Assembly (NCBI RefSeq): GCF_000515395.1
Contig: NZ_KI911782.1
Coordinates: 1,279,090-1,343,089 of the forward strand
DNA: 64,000 nucleotides
Direction: 5' to 3'
Source: Jiangella gansuensis DSM 44835
GTDB lineage: Bacteria; Actinomycetota; Actinomycetes; Jiangellales; Jiangellaceae
The stretch's first letter is position 1. Every line of letters starts with the position of its first letter. The notes beneath the pieces were generated by a model. That model did not search any database, was not told the DNA's origin, and saw only the letters and a list, made by a program, of their open reading frames with translations. Positions 15,478 through 23,778 of the stretch are shown here, piece after piece. Position numbers and translations under genes: made by a program.

Positions 15478-17025
15478 ATGACAGACATCCGTGGGCGCGG
15501 CATCAGGCGCCTGACCACGGTCGCCGCCGCGGCGACCCTACTGCTCGCCGCCTGCTCCACGACGTCCGGCAGCGACGACGACGGCGCCCAGGCCGACCCC
15601 GAGGGCACCGCCGGCGGCGACATCACCGCGGCCGGCACGTACCCGATCGAGAGCCTCGACCCGCACGGTGCCCAGGGTGCATCCACCGGCACCCAGTTCG
15701 CCGGCCAGGCCATCTTCAGCCGCCTGGTGCGGCCGGCGCCGGACGGCTCGCTCGTCGGCGACCTGGCCGAGTCGTGGGAGCCCAACGCCGACGTGTCGGA
15801 GTGGACGTTCACGCTGCGCGACGATGCCACCTTCTCCGACGGCGAGCCGGTGACGGCCGAGGACGTCGTCGCGTCGTTCGAGCGCATGATCACCCTCGAC
15901 GGCCCGAACGCCGGCAACTTCCCCGAGTACACGATGGCCGTCACGTCGGACACCGAAGTGACCATCAGCATGCCGGCGCCGGACGCGTCGGTCCCGGGCA
16001 AGCTGCTCATCTTCTACGTGCTGCCGGCCGAGGTGGCGCCGGACGACACCGCCTTCTTCGCCGACCCGGTCGGTTCCGGCCCGTTCACCGTCGAGTCGTT
16101 CACGCCGGGCGAAGCGCTTGAGCTGGTGCCGAACGACACCTACTGGGGTGACGTACCGCAGATGGACAGCGTGACGCTGCGGAACATTCCGGAGCTGTCG
16201 GCCCGGCTGACCGCGCTGCGCACCGGTGAGATCGACGTCGTCTGGGGCATCCCCGACGACCAGCTCGCCGCGCTGCAGGGCGAGGACGCGCTGACGGTCG
16301 AGACCGTGCCCAGCACCGCCGTCTACACGATGTGGTTCAACTCCTCCATCCCGGCGCTGGCGACGCCGGAGGTCCGGCGGGCGCTGTGGCAGGCCGTCGA
16401 CTTCGAGACGATCATCTCCACCCTCTACCCGGAGACCGGCGAACTGTCCGAGGCGCCGGTGTCGCCGCTGGTGCTCGGCTACTCGCCGCAGGAGCCGGTC
16501 GGCTACGACCCGGATGCCGCCCGGGCCGCCCTGGACGCGGCCGGGTTCGACTTCACCCAGACCCTGCGGCTGCAGTTCGCCAACGCCGAGTTCCGCTCGT
16601 TCGTCCAGGCTGTCGTCTCGGACCTCGCGGAGGTCGGCGTCCAGGTCGAGCCGCTGGAGAAGGAGCAGGCCGTCTTCACCGAGGACCTGCTGGCGCTGAA
16701 CTGGGACATCAACTTCCAGCAGCTCGCCACGCCGACCTACGACGCGGCGAGCAACCTGGGCCGGCTCTACCCGTGCGCGGCCGGCCGCAACGGCTACTGC
16801 AACGCCGAGCTGGACAGCCTGCTGGCCGCGGCCGGCGCCACTGCCGACGAGGCCGAGCGGACCGAACTGTACGGCCAGGCCAGCGAGATCATCTGGCGTG
16901 ACGCGGTCGGCATGTACCCGATGGCGGTCAGCATCGCCTACGCGTGGAACAGCGACCTCGAGGGCTTCACCCCCGATGCCAGCGGCCTGCCGGACTTCTC
17001 GACGGTGACGGTCTCGGGGTCGTGA
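15478..17025 (+). CDS. ABC importer solute-binding lipoprotein (family 5)
   Basis: A 515-residue extracellular substrate-binding protein of the DppA/OppA family (SBP_bac_5). The signal ends in the lipobox LLLAAC, so it is anchored to the outer face of the membrane. Family marks include QAIFSRLVRPAPDGSLVGDLAESWE, the FSDGEPVTAEDVVASFERM segment and PVGSGPF. It determines the specificity of the importer encoded around it. It overlaps the next gene by 4 bp; unlike the three binding-protein genes elsewhere in this window there is no hairpin after it. Confidence 0.92.
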   Translation: MTDIRGRGIRRLTTVAAAATLLLAACSTTSGSDDDGAQADPEGTAGGDITAAGTYPIESLDPHGAQGASTGTQFAGQAIFSRLVRPAPDGSLVGDLAESWEPNADVSEWTFTLRDDATFSDGEPVTAEDVVASFERMITLDGPNAGNFPEYTMAVTSDTEVTISMPAPDASVPGKLLIFYVLPAEVAPDDTAFFADPVGSGPFTVESFTPGEALELVPNDTYWGDVPQMDSVTLRNIPELSARLTALRTGEIDVVWGIPDDQLAALQGEDALTVETVPSTAVYTMWFNSSIPALATPEVRRALWQAVDFETIISTLYPETGELSEAPVSPLVLGYSPQEPVGYDPDAARAALDAAGFDFTQTLRLQFANAEFRSFVQAVVSDLAEVGVQVEPLEKEQAVFTEDLLALNWDINFQQLATPTYDAASNLGRLYPCAAGRNGYCNAELDSLLAAAGATADEAERTELYGQASEIIWRDAVGMYPMAVSIAYAWNSDLEGFTPDASGLPDFSTVTVSGS

Positions 17026-18062
17026 GCGAGGTGCGGACGGTTCGGACCGGCCAGACGACGGCCGGCGGTGCTACGGCGCCGCCGGCCGGGGAGGGCGCGC
17101 TGCTGCGGGTGGACGGATTAACCGTCGACCTGCCGGGGACACGCGGCGACGTCCGCGTCGTCGACGGGGTGTCGTTCGACGTCGAGGCCGGCACCACCGT
17201 CGGGCTGATCGGCGAGTCGGGCAGCGGCAAGACGATGACCGCGCAGGCGATCATCGGGCTGCTGCCCGAGGGTGCCGTCACCGGTGGCCGGTTGCTGTGG
17301 CGCGGGGAAGACCTGCTCCAGGCCGACACCGTCCGCCGTCGCAAGGCCCGCGGGCACGAGATCTCGATGATCTTCCAGGACCCGCTGGCCGCGCTCAACC
17401 CCACGCAGCGCATCGGCCGGCAGGTGGGTGAGATCCTGCGCCGCGACGGCGTCGGACGAACGGAGCTACGGCGCCGGGTCGTCGAACTGCTGGATCGGGC
17501 CGGCATCCCGGACCCCGAGCGGCGCGCCGACAACTACCCGCACGAGTTCTCCGGTGGGCTGCGGCAACGGGCGATGATCGCGCTGGCACTGGCCGGCAAC
17601 CCCGCGCTCCTGCTGGCCGACGAGCCGACCACGGCCCTGGACGTCACGGTCCAGGCGCGCATCCTCGCGCTGCTGCGCTCGATCCAGCAGGACGAGGGCT
17701 TGGCGATGCTGCTGGTCAGCCACGACCTGCGGGTGGTCGCCAACGTGGCGGCGCAGGTGGTCGTGATGTACGCCGGGCGGGTCGCCGAACGCGGCCCGGC
17801 CCGCCAGGTGCTGCGCCGGCCCGCGCACCCCTACACTCGGGCGCTGGTCCGCAGCGTGCCGGCGGTGCGCACGAAGACGGCGCTGGCCGATCCGCTGCCG
17901 GGAGCTCCGGCCACGCCGGCGAACCGGCCGGCAGGGTGCCCGTTCCACCCGCGCTGCCCGATCGCTCAGGACCGCTGCCGGGTGGATGTGCCGCCGGTGC
18001 GCGAGGTCGCGCCCGGCCGGTTCAGCGCCTGCCACTTCGCCGAAGAGGTGCTCGCCCCATGA
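17022..18062 (+). CDS. ABC importer ATPase (OppD/DppD-like), contains a TTA codon
   Basis: A 346-residue ATPase: Walker A GESGSGKT, signature FSGGLRQR, Walker [13 protein letters not shown], and the C-terminal OppD extension with its cysteine-bearing iron-sulfur/zinc motif [19 protein letters not shown] 17022 overlaps the binding-protein stop by 4 bp. Codon 33 (17118-17120) is TTA, the rarest leucine codon in such genomes; in Streptomyces such genes depend on the bldA tRNA. An unused ATGA at its stop (18059-18062) suggests the next ATPase was once directly coupled here, before a 72-bp palindrome intervened. Confidence 0.92.
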   Translation: MSEVRTVRTGQTTAGGATAPPAGEGALLRVDGLTVDLPGTRGDVRVVDGVSFDVEAGTTVGLIGESGSGKTMTAQAIIGLLPEGAVTGGRLLWRGEDLLQADTVRRRKARGHEISMIFQDPLAALNPTQRIGRQVGEILRRDGVGRTELRRRVVELLDRAGIPDPERRADNYPHEFSGGLRQRAMIALALAGNPALLLADEPTTALDVTVQARILALLRSIQQDEGLAMLLVSHDLRVVANVAAQVVVMYAGRVAERGPARQVLRRPAHPYTRALVRSVPAVRTKTALADPLPGAPATPANRPAGCPFHPRCPIAQDRCRVDVPPVREVAPGRFSACHFAEEVLAP

Positions 18063-18067
18063 GCCGC

Positions 18068-18110
18068 GTCGCCCGCCCATCCCGCTCGGCCCGGGTCGCC
18101 CGCCCATCCC
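18068..18110 (+). repeat. 16-bp direct repeat, 27-bp period
   Basis: GTCGCCCGCCCATCCC occurs at 18068-18083 and again at 18095-18110. It fills the space between the OppD-like stop and the 72-bp palindrome, so the whole 139-bp gap at this junction is repeat-derived sequence, whereas most other junctions in the operon overlap by 4 bp. Confidence 0.75.
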
Positions 18111-18112
18111 TT

Positions 18113-18184
18113 GTTGATCTTGGAGTAACGGCGGAATCGCGGGGCGAAATGTCCGGAAGATTCCGCGAAAACTCCAAGATCAAC
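18113..18184. repeat. 72-bp palindromic element, copy 2 (inside an operon)
   Basis: Same length and architecture as 12374-12445: identical through its first 44 bases, differing mainly near the inner right arm (GGAAGATTCCGCGAAAA). It lies between the two ATPase genes of the importer and separates OppD-like from OppF-like by 139 bp. Whether it lets transcription through is unclear; the second ATPase has its own ribosome binding site just after it. Confidence 0.85.
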
Positions 18185-18201
18185 GGTGAGGGGGAGTGGG
18201 G

Positions 18202-19014
18202 GTGCACGCCGTGACGGACCCACTGCTGGAGGTACGGGACCTGCGGGTGACGTTCGGCGGCAGCCGCCGGCGGGCCGGCTTCGTCGCCGTCGACGGGGTG
18301 AGTCTCACAGTCGGCGCGGAGGAGACGCTCGGGCTGGTCGGCGAGTCCGGGTCCGGCAAGACGACGGTGGCGCGGTGCGTCGCCGGGCTCATCCGGCCCG
18401 ACGTCGGCACCGTGACGTTCGAGGGCCAGCGGCTCGAGCGGGTCGGGCGCCGCCCGGCCGAGTTGCAGCGCGCGGTGCAGATGGTGTTCCAGGACCCGCG
18501 CTCGTCGCTGAACCCGCGGATGAGCGTCGCGTCGGTCATCGGCGAGGCGTGGCGCACCCACCCGGCGGCCGCACCGTCCGGCGACCGGACCGCGGCGCTG
18601 CACGCACTGCTGGCCGACGTCGGGCTGGACGCGGAGGTCGCGGACCGACGTGCCGGTGACCTGTCCGGTGGGCAGTGCCAGCGGGTCAGCATCGCCCGGG
18701 CGCTGGCGGTCCGTCCGCGCCTGTTGGTGTGCGACGAGGCCGTGTCCGCGCTGGACGTGTCGGTGCAGGCGCAGATCCTGCGGCTGCTGGCCGACCTGCG
18801 CCGAACCCACCACCTGGCGATGCTGTTCATCACGCACGACCTCGGCGTGGTGCACCAGATCGCCGACCGGGTCGCGGTGATGCGCCGTGGCCAGCTGGTC
18901 GAGGAGGGCCCGGCCGGCGACGTGCTCGGCGCTCCGCGACACGAGTACACGAAGGCGCTGCTCGACGCGGCGCTCGATCTCGACGACGCCGACGGTGAGC
19001 AGGTGCCCGCATGA
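18202..19014 (+). CDS. ABC importer ATPase (OppF/DppF-like)
   Basis: A 270-residue ATPase, shorter than usual OppF proteins because the C-terminal zinc-motif tail is missing (it ends DADGEQVPA). Walker [11 protein letters not shown]-loop VFQDPRSSLNPRM, signature LSGGQCQR and Walker B LLVCDEAVSALD are intact. The start is uncertain: GTG 18196, 18202 and 18211 are in frame, and 18202 has GAGGGGGAG at the best spacing. It overlaps the glycosidase gene by 4 bp (ATGA). It works with the preceding ATPase to power the importer. Confidence 0.9.
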   Translation: MHAVTDPLLEVRDLRVTFGGSRRRAGFVAVDGVSLTVGAEETLGLVGESGSGKTTVARCVAGLIRPDVGTVTFEGQRLERVGRRPAELQRAVQMVFQDPRSSLNPRMSVASVIGEAWRTHPAAAPSGDRTAALHALLADVGLDAEVADRRAGDLSGGQCQRVSIARALAVRPRLLVCDEAVSALDVSVQAQILRLLADLRRTHHLAMLFITHDLGVVHQIADRVAVMRRGQLVEEGPAGDVLGAPRHEYTKALLDAALDLDDADGEQVPA

Positions 19015-21041
19015 CGACCCCAGGACCGAGCGTGCCCGCCGCCACCGGCTGGAACACCTGGGACGTGCGCACCCACACCGGTATGGCGCACCTGCCCTCC
19101 GGGCTGCGGGTGCGCTTCGGCCTGCTCGGTGCGGACGGCGGCCCGGTGCTGGACGGCTTCACCTGGCGCCACGGCCTGGTGCGGCTCGGCCACCACACCG
19201 TCGACGGTTCCTTCGCGGAGGTGAGCGTCGAGGTCGACGGCGTCGAGCTGCGGCTGGCCATGGCCGGCGGGCCGGGCGACGAACTGTACGTGCGCGCTGA
19301 GTCGGCCGGGACCGTCGTCGCCGACGTCGCCACCGGGTGGGACGCCGACGCGCAACCGTGGCCGGACGCGACACCGGGGGACTGGCGGCTGGACCGTTCC
19401 GGCGACGACTTCCTGGTCGCCCCGGCCGGGTCGAGCGCCACGGCGGCCGACGCCGCCGTCGTCGTCGAGACCCGGCGGGCCGCGGCCGAGGCGGCACGGC
19501 CACGTTCCGGCGGCTGGTTCCGCGACGCCGCGGACGCGCTCACCCGCGCCGTCACGTGGAACACGATCCACGCGCCGGACCTCGGCCGCGTCCTGACGCC
19601 GACCTCCCGCGACTTCGTCTCCGTGGAGCGCCAGGGGTTCTACGGCAGCTGGGCGCTGCATGCCTGGGACACGTTCTTCACCGGGCTGGTCGCCGGGGTC
19701 ATCGACCGCGACTACGCCCGCGGCATCCTCGGTCAGATCCTGCCGTTCGCCGACGCCGCCGGCATGATCCCGAACCGGGTCAGCGACGAACGCGGCCGCA
19801 CCGACGACAGGTCGCAACCTCCCGTCGGTGCGCTCACCGTCCTGAACGCCTACCTGGCCGGCGGTCTCACCGACGCCACCCGCGACCGGCGGCTGTTGGA
19901 GGAGACCTATCCGGCGCTGCTGGCCTGGCACGACTGGTGGCCGGCGCACCGCACCGGGCCGCACGGCCTGCTCGCCTGGGGTTCCGACCCCGTCGAGGGT
20001 GACCCGGAGTCCGCGACGCTGGACCGCACCAAGCGGGAGTCCGGCCTGGACGACTCGCCGATGTACGACGAGGCCAGCTACGACCCCGCGACGCACACCA
20101 TGGACGTCGCCGACGCCGGCCTGAACGCCCTGCACGTCGCCGACGCCGAGGCGCTGGCCGCCATCGCGTCGCGGGTGGGCGACGACGCGACGGCGACCCG
20201 GCTGGCCACCGAGGCCGGCGCCGCCCGGGAGGCCGCGGCGAAGCAGTTCTGGTCCGCCGACCACGGCGGCTACCGGAACCTGCGTGCCGACGGCTCCCAC
20301 GACCCGCACGTCTCGCCGACGCTGCTGTACCCGCTGGTGGCCGGGTTCCCAGACGCCGCGACGGCACAGGCCGTGGCCGACGCCATGCTGCGCCCGGACG
20401 TCCTCGGCGGCGAGCGCCCAATGCCCAGCGTCGCCCGCGACGACCCCGGCTTCGCCGCCACCTACTGGCGTGGCCGGATCTGGGCGCCGATGGCCTACCT
20501 CGCGGTCCAGGGGCTGCGCCGCTACGGTCTGACCGAGCACAGCCGCGCCGTCAGCGCGGCGCTGCTGGAGCTGTTCCTGGCCGAGTGGGAGACGCACAGC
20601 CATGTGCGCGAGAACTACCCGGCGCACGCCGGTGAGAACCTGACCGGGTTCCAGCAACGCTCCGACGGGCTCATGGCGTGGGGCGGGCTGCTGGCCCACC
20701 TGGCTTTCGGCGAGCTGGCCGAGGCCCGGCCGGACGGCTGGCGCTTCGCCCATCCCGGCCGCCCGGCCGAGCTGGCGAACCTGCCGCTCGGCGAGGGCCG
20801 GCTCAGCGTGACCGCCGCCGGCCGGCTGGTGGTCTCGCTGGACGGCAGGGTCCTGCTCGACGCGGCGCCCGGGGTCGTCGTCAGCGGCTACGAGCGGACC
20901 GGCGACGTGGTCCGGATGGCCGTCAGCGGCGTCGGCGACATCCTCATCACCTCGCCCGGCGCCGACCGGGCACCTGTCACCGTCACCGTCGACGGCGGAA
21001 CCCGGCGTGTGCAGACAGACAGAGAGGGAACCATCGCGTGA
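19011..21041 (+). CDS. (alpha/alpha)6-barrel glycoside hydrolase (GH63/MGH1-like)
   Basis: A 676-residue protein with an N-terminal beta domain (1-165), a catalytic (alpha/alpha)6 toroid (about 170-560) and a small C-terminal beta domain. GSWALHAWDTFF, LLAWGSDP and ATYWRGRIWAPMAYLAVQG are typical of GH63/glucosylglycerate-hydrolase-like enzymes; the acidic residues in AWDTFF and in the region around ESGLDDSPMYDE are the likely catalytic ones. There is no signal peptide, so it acts in the cytoplasm on an oligosaccharide brought in by the importer. Overlaps both neighbours by 4 bp. Confidence 0.8.
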   Translation: MTTPGPSVPAATGWNTWDVRTHTGMAHLPSGLRVRFGLLGADGGPVLDGFTWRHGLVRLGHHTVDGSFAEVSVEVDGVELRLAMAGGPGDELYVRAESAGTVVADVATGWDADAQPWPDATPGDWRLDRSGDDFLVAPAGSSATAADAAVVVETRRAAAEAARPRSGGWFRDAADALTRAVTWNTIHAPDLGRVLTPTSRDFVSVERQGFYGSWALHAWDTFFTGLVAGVIDRDYARGILGQILPFADAAGMIPNRVSDERGRTDDRSQPPVGALTVLNAYLAGGLTDATRDRRLLEETYPALLAWHDWWPAHRTGPHGLLAWGSDPVEGDPESATLDRTKRESGLDDSPMYDEASYDPATHTMDVADAGLNALHVADAEALAAIASRVGDDATATRLATEAGAAREAAAKQFWSADHGGYRNLRADGSHDPHVSPTLLYPLVAGFPDAATAQAVADAMLRPDVLGGERPMPSVARDDPGFAATYWRGRIWAPMAYLAVQGLRRYGLTEHSRAVSAALLELFLAEWETHSHVRENYPAHAGENLTGFQQRSDGLMAWGGLLAHLAFGELAEARPDGWRFAHPGRPAELANLPLGEGRLSVTAAGRLVVSLDGRVLLDAAPGVVVSGYERTGDVVRMAVSGVGDILITSPGADRAPVTVTVDGGTRRVQTDREGTIA

Positions 21042-22651
21042 GCAGTGAGACGGCAGTATCGACCGACATCCTCGTGGTCGGCGGCGGACTCGGCGGTGTT
21101 GCCGCGGCCCTGGCGGCACTGCGGCGAGGCAGGTCGGTCCTGCTCACCGAGGAGACCGACTGGATCGGCGGGCAGCTGACCAGTCAGGGTGTCCCACCGG
21201 ACGAGCACGCCTGGATCGAGCAGTTCGGCAGCACTCGCACCTACCGTGAACTGCGCGAGAACATCCGCGCCTACTACCGCACCTGGTACCCGCTGACCGA
21301 GGAGGCCCGCACCGCCCGCGACCTCAACCCCGGCCAGGGCCGGGTCAGCCGGCTGTGCCACGAGCCGCGCGTCGGCGCCGCCGTGCTGGAGGCGATGGTG
21401 GCGCCCTGGGTGGCGGCCGGCCGCCTCTCCATCCTGTACCGGCACCGCCCGGTGGCCGCCGCCGTCGACGGCGACCGGGTGAGCGGCGTCGTGGTCGAGG
21501 GTCCCGACGGGCATCGCCTCGAGGTCAGCGCTCGGTACGTGCTCGACGCGACAGAGCTCGGGGACCTGCTCCCGCTGACCGATGCCGAGCACGTCACCGG
21601 CTTCGAGTCGCGGCACGACACCGGCGAACCGAGCGCGCCGGACGTCGCGCAGCCGGACAACATGCAGGCGTTCTCCTGGGTGTTCGCCGTCGACCACCGC
21701 GACGGTGAGGACCACACCATCGACCGGCCGGCCGGGTACGCCGCCTGGCGGGCCTACCAGCCGCCGAAGTGGCCGAACCCGCTGATCAGCCTGCGTGCAC
21801 CGGACCCGCGCACGCTGGAGCCGTTCGAACGGGCCTTCATCCCCAACGGCGACTCCGGCCCCGTCGTCGCCGACCAGAGCAAGGACCCCGGCGACCGCGA
21901 GCTGTGGGCGTTCCGGCGCATCGTGGCCCGGTCGGTGTTCCGGCCCGGCTTCGCGGCCAGCGACGTCACCGTCGTCAACTGGCCGATGATCGACTACCTG
22001 CCGGGGCCGCTCATCGGGGTCAGCGACGCCGAACGCGACAAGCATCTGGCCGGCGCCCGGGAACTGAGCATGTCGATGCTGTACTGGCTGCAGACCGAGG
22101 CCCCGCGGCCCGACGGCGGCACCGGCTGGCCCGGGCTGCGCCTGCGCGGCGACGTCATGGGCACCACCGACGGCCTGGCGATGGCGCCGTACATCCGTGA
22201 GTCGCGGCGCATCGTCGCGCGCCGGCGTGTGGTCGAGCAGGACCTGTCGCTGGCTGTGCGGGGAGCCGACGGGGCCGTCCAGTACCCCGACAGCGTCGGC
22301 GTCGGCATGTACCGCATCGACCTGCACCCGTCCACCGGCGGCGACACTTACATCGACGTGGCCAGCAGCCCGTTCCAGATCCCGCTCGGCGCGCTGGTGC
22401 CGGTTCGACTGCGCAACCTGCTGCCGGCGGCGAAGAACATCGGCACCACCCACATCACCAACGGCTGCTACCGCCTGCACCCGGTCGAATGGAACATCGG
22501 CGAGGTGGCCGGCGCCCTCGCCGCGCACTGCCTGGACGGTGGGCTGGAGCCGCAGCAGGTGCACGGCGACGCCGCCCGGCTGACCGCCTTCCAGGACGAG
22601 CTGGCCGCCGACGGCGTCGAGCTGGCCTGGCCCGAGATCAAGGGGTACTGA
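21038..22651 (+). CDS. FAD-dependent oxidoreductase (FAD_oxidored, PF12831-like)
   Basis: A 537-residue cytoplasmic flavoprotein. The N-terminal Rossmann motif is DILVVGGGLGGVAAALAALRRG, followed by TDWIGGQLTSQGVPPDE, which is characteristic of the FAD_oxidored group; the C-terminal part carries the second FAD motif GALVPVRLRNLLPAAKNIG and TNGCYRLHPVEWNIGE. These enzymes recur in bacterial glycan-utilisation clusters and probably oxidise a sugar or sugar acid, but few have been characterised. GTG 21038 overlaps the glycosidase stop and has AGAGAGGGA upstream; the long open frame further upstream is a shadow. Confidence 0.85.
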   Translation: MSSETAVSTDILVVGGGLGGVAAALAALRRGRSVLLTEETDWIGGQLTSQGVPPDEHAWIEQFGSTRTYRELRENIRAYYRTWYPLTEEARTARDLNPGQGRVSRLCHEPRVGAAVLEAMVAPWVAAGRLSILYRHRPVAAAVDGDRVSGVVVEGPDGHRLEVSARYVLDATELGDLLPLTDAEHVTGFESRHDTGEPSAPDVAQPDNMQAFSWVFAVDHRDGEDHTIDRPAGYAAWRAYQPPKWPNPLISLRAPDPRTLEPFERAFIPNGDSGPVVADQSKDPGDRELWAFRRIVARSVFRPGFAASDVTVVNWPMIDYLPGPLIGVSDAERDKHLAGARELSMSMLYWLQTEAPRPDGGTGWPGLRLRGDVMGTTDGLAMAPYIRESRRIVARRRVVEQDLSLAVRGADGAVQYPDSVGVGMYRIDLHPSTGGDTYIDVASSPFQIPLGALVPVRLRNLLPAAKNIGTTHITNGCYRLHPVEWNIGEVAGALAAHCLDGGLEPQQVHGDAARLTAFQDELAADGVELAWPEIKGY

Positions 22652-22655
22652 TCGT

Positions 22656-23576
22656 ATGGGTGTCGATGGTCGGGCGTTGCTGAGCGGCGTGATGGCGCCG
22701 CTGGTGACGCCGATGGAACGGCCGGGCGTCCCGTCCGCCGCGGCGGCGCCGCCGTTGTTGGAGTCGCTGGCCGCGGCGGGGGTGCGCAGCCTGATGCTGT
22801 TCGGCAGCAACGGCGAGGGTCCGCTGCTGCCGACGTCGGCGCTGGGAGTGTTCTGCGCCGAGGTGGCAGCCCGCTGGCGGTCGCTGACCGGGGACGGCCC
22901 CGTACTGGTCAACGTCACCGCGGCCGGTACCGCCGAGGCGCTGGAGCGGGTGTCAGCCGTCGCCGATGCCGGGCCGGACGCCGTCGTCGTCAGCCCACCC
23001 ATCTACTACCGGCACCGCACCGACGAACTCGTCGCCCACTACGCGGCGTTCGCGGCGCAGCCGGTGCCGGTCGTGGCCTACAACGTGCCCCGTTACAGCA
23101 ACCCGTTCACCCCGGAGCTCATCGACGAGGTGCTGGCGATGCCGCACGTCGTCGGCGTCAAGGACAGCTCCGGCGACCTCGCGCTGTTCGGGCTGCTCGT
23201 CGCGGCCGCGCGCCGCCGCCGGGACGTCGGTGTCAGCCAGGGTAGTGAGACCCAGCTGGTGGCCGGCCTGGAAGGCGGCGCCGACGGCATCGTGCCCGGA
23301 GTGGCGAACCTCGCCCCCCGGTTGTGCACCGAACTGTACGCCGCCTACCGCGACGGACGGGTCGTCGCCGCCGACACCGCCCAGGAGACCGTGGACACAC
23401 TGCTCGCGCTGCACACCGTGCGGCCCGGGGTCCCGGCCGTGAAAGCAGTGCTGGACGCGCGCGGGCTGTGCCCACCGCACGTCGCCGCGCCGCTCGCCCC
23501 GTGCTCGGCGGCGGAACGTGCCGCTCTGCTCGACCTGCTCGCCCCGCTGGAGGAACACCTGATCGCTCGCCCCTGA
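22656..23576 (+). CDS. Dihydrodipicolinate synthase/N-acetylneuraminate lyase family aldolase
   Basis: A 306-residue class I TIM-barrel aldolase. The Schiff-base lysine is Lys169 (GVKDSSGD) and the catalytic tyrosine Tyr142 (VVAYNVPRYS); the substrate-carboxylate loop reads GSNGEGP (50-56), where DapA usually has GTTGE. A catabolic retro-aldol role, splitting a 2-keto-3-deoxy sugar acid or a sialic-acid-like compound to pyruvate, fits its place in the operon better than lysine synthesis. It starts four bases after the FAD gene and is the last gene before a 202-bp gap holding palindrome copy 3. Confidence 0.85.
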   Translation: MGVDGRALLSGVMAPLVTPMERPGVPSAAAAPPLLESLAAAGVRSLMLFGSNGEGPLLPTSALGVFCAEVAARWRSLTGDGPVLVNVTAAGTAEALERVSAVADAGPDAVVVSPPIYYRHRTDELVAHYAAFAAQPVPVVAYNVPRYSNPFTPELIDEVLAMPHVVGVKDSSGDLALFGLLVAAARRRRDVGVSQGSETQLVAGLEGGADGIVPGVANLAPRLCTELYAAYRDGRVVAADTAQETVDTLLALHTVRPGVPAVKAVLDARGLCPPHVAAPLAPCSAAERAALLDLLAPLEEHLIARP

Positions 23577-23636
23577 TCGTCCTGGAATCCGTCGCCTGCC
23601 GTTCCACTGTCCGGCTCTGCTCCACCGCCCAGCCCC

Positions 23637-23708
23637 GTTGATCTTGGAGTAAGCGCGGAATCACCGGGGGAAATGTCCCATTGATTCCGCGGAAACTCCA
23701 AGATCAAC
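23637..23708. repeat. 72-bp palindromic element, copy 3
   Basis: Same outer arms GTTGATCTTGGAG / CTCCAAGATCAAC and same total length as copies 1 and 2, but with more changes inside (AAGCGCGGAATCACCGGGGG). It lies between the aldolase stop and the sialidase-like gene, so it may end the operon or reduce read-through into the sialidase gene. The rest of 23577-23778 shows only the ribosome binding site before 23779. Confidence 0.85.
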
Positions 23709-23778
23709 GGGGCTGGGGCGGACGAAGCCGTCAGGCGGCGGGTCGCGGGGAATCTGCCCGATCTCGAAGGAGAGAACC

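Noticed and set aside
18180-21119. 979-codon minus-strand frame across the glycosidase and ATPase genes
   Set aside because: It runs through several well-supported plus-strand genes joined by 4-bp overlaps; it is a composition artefact.
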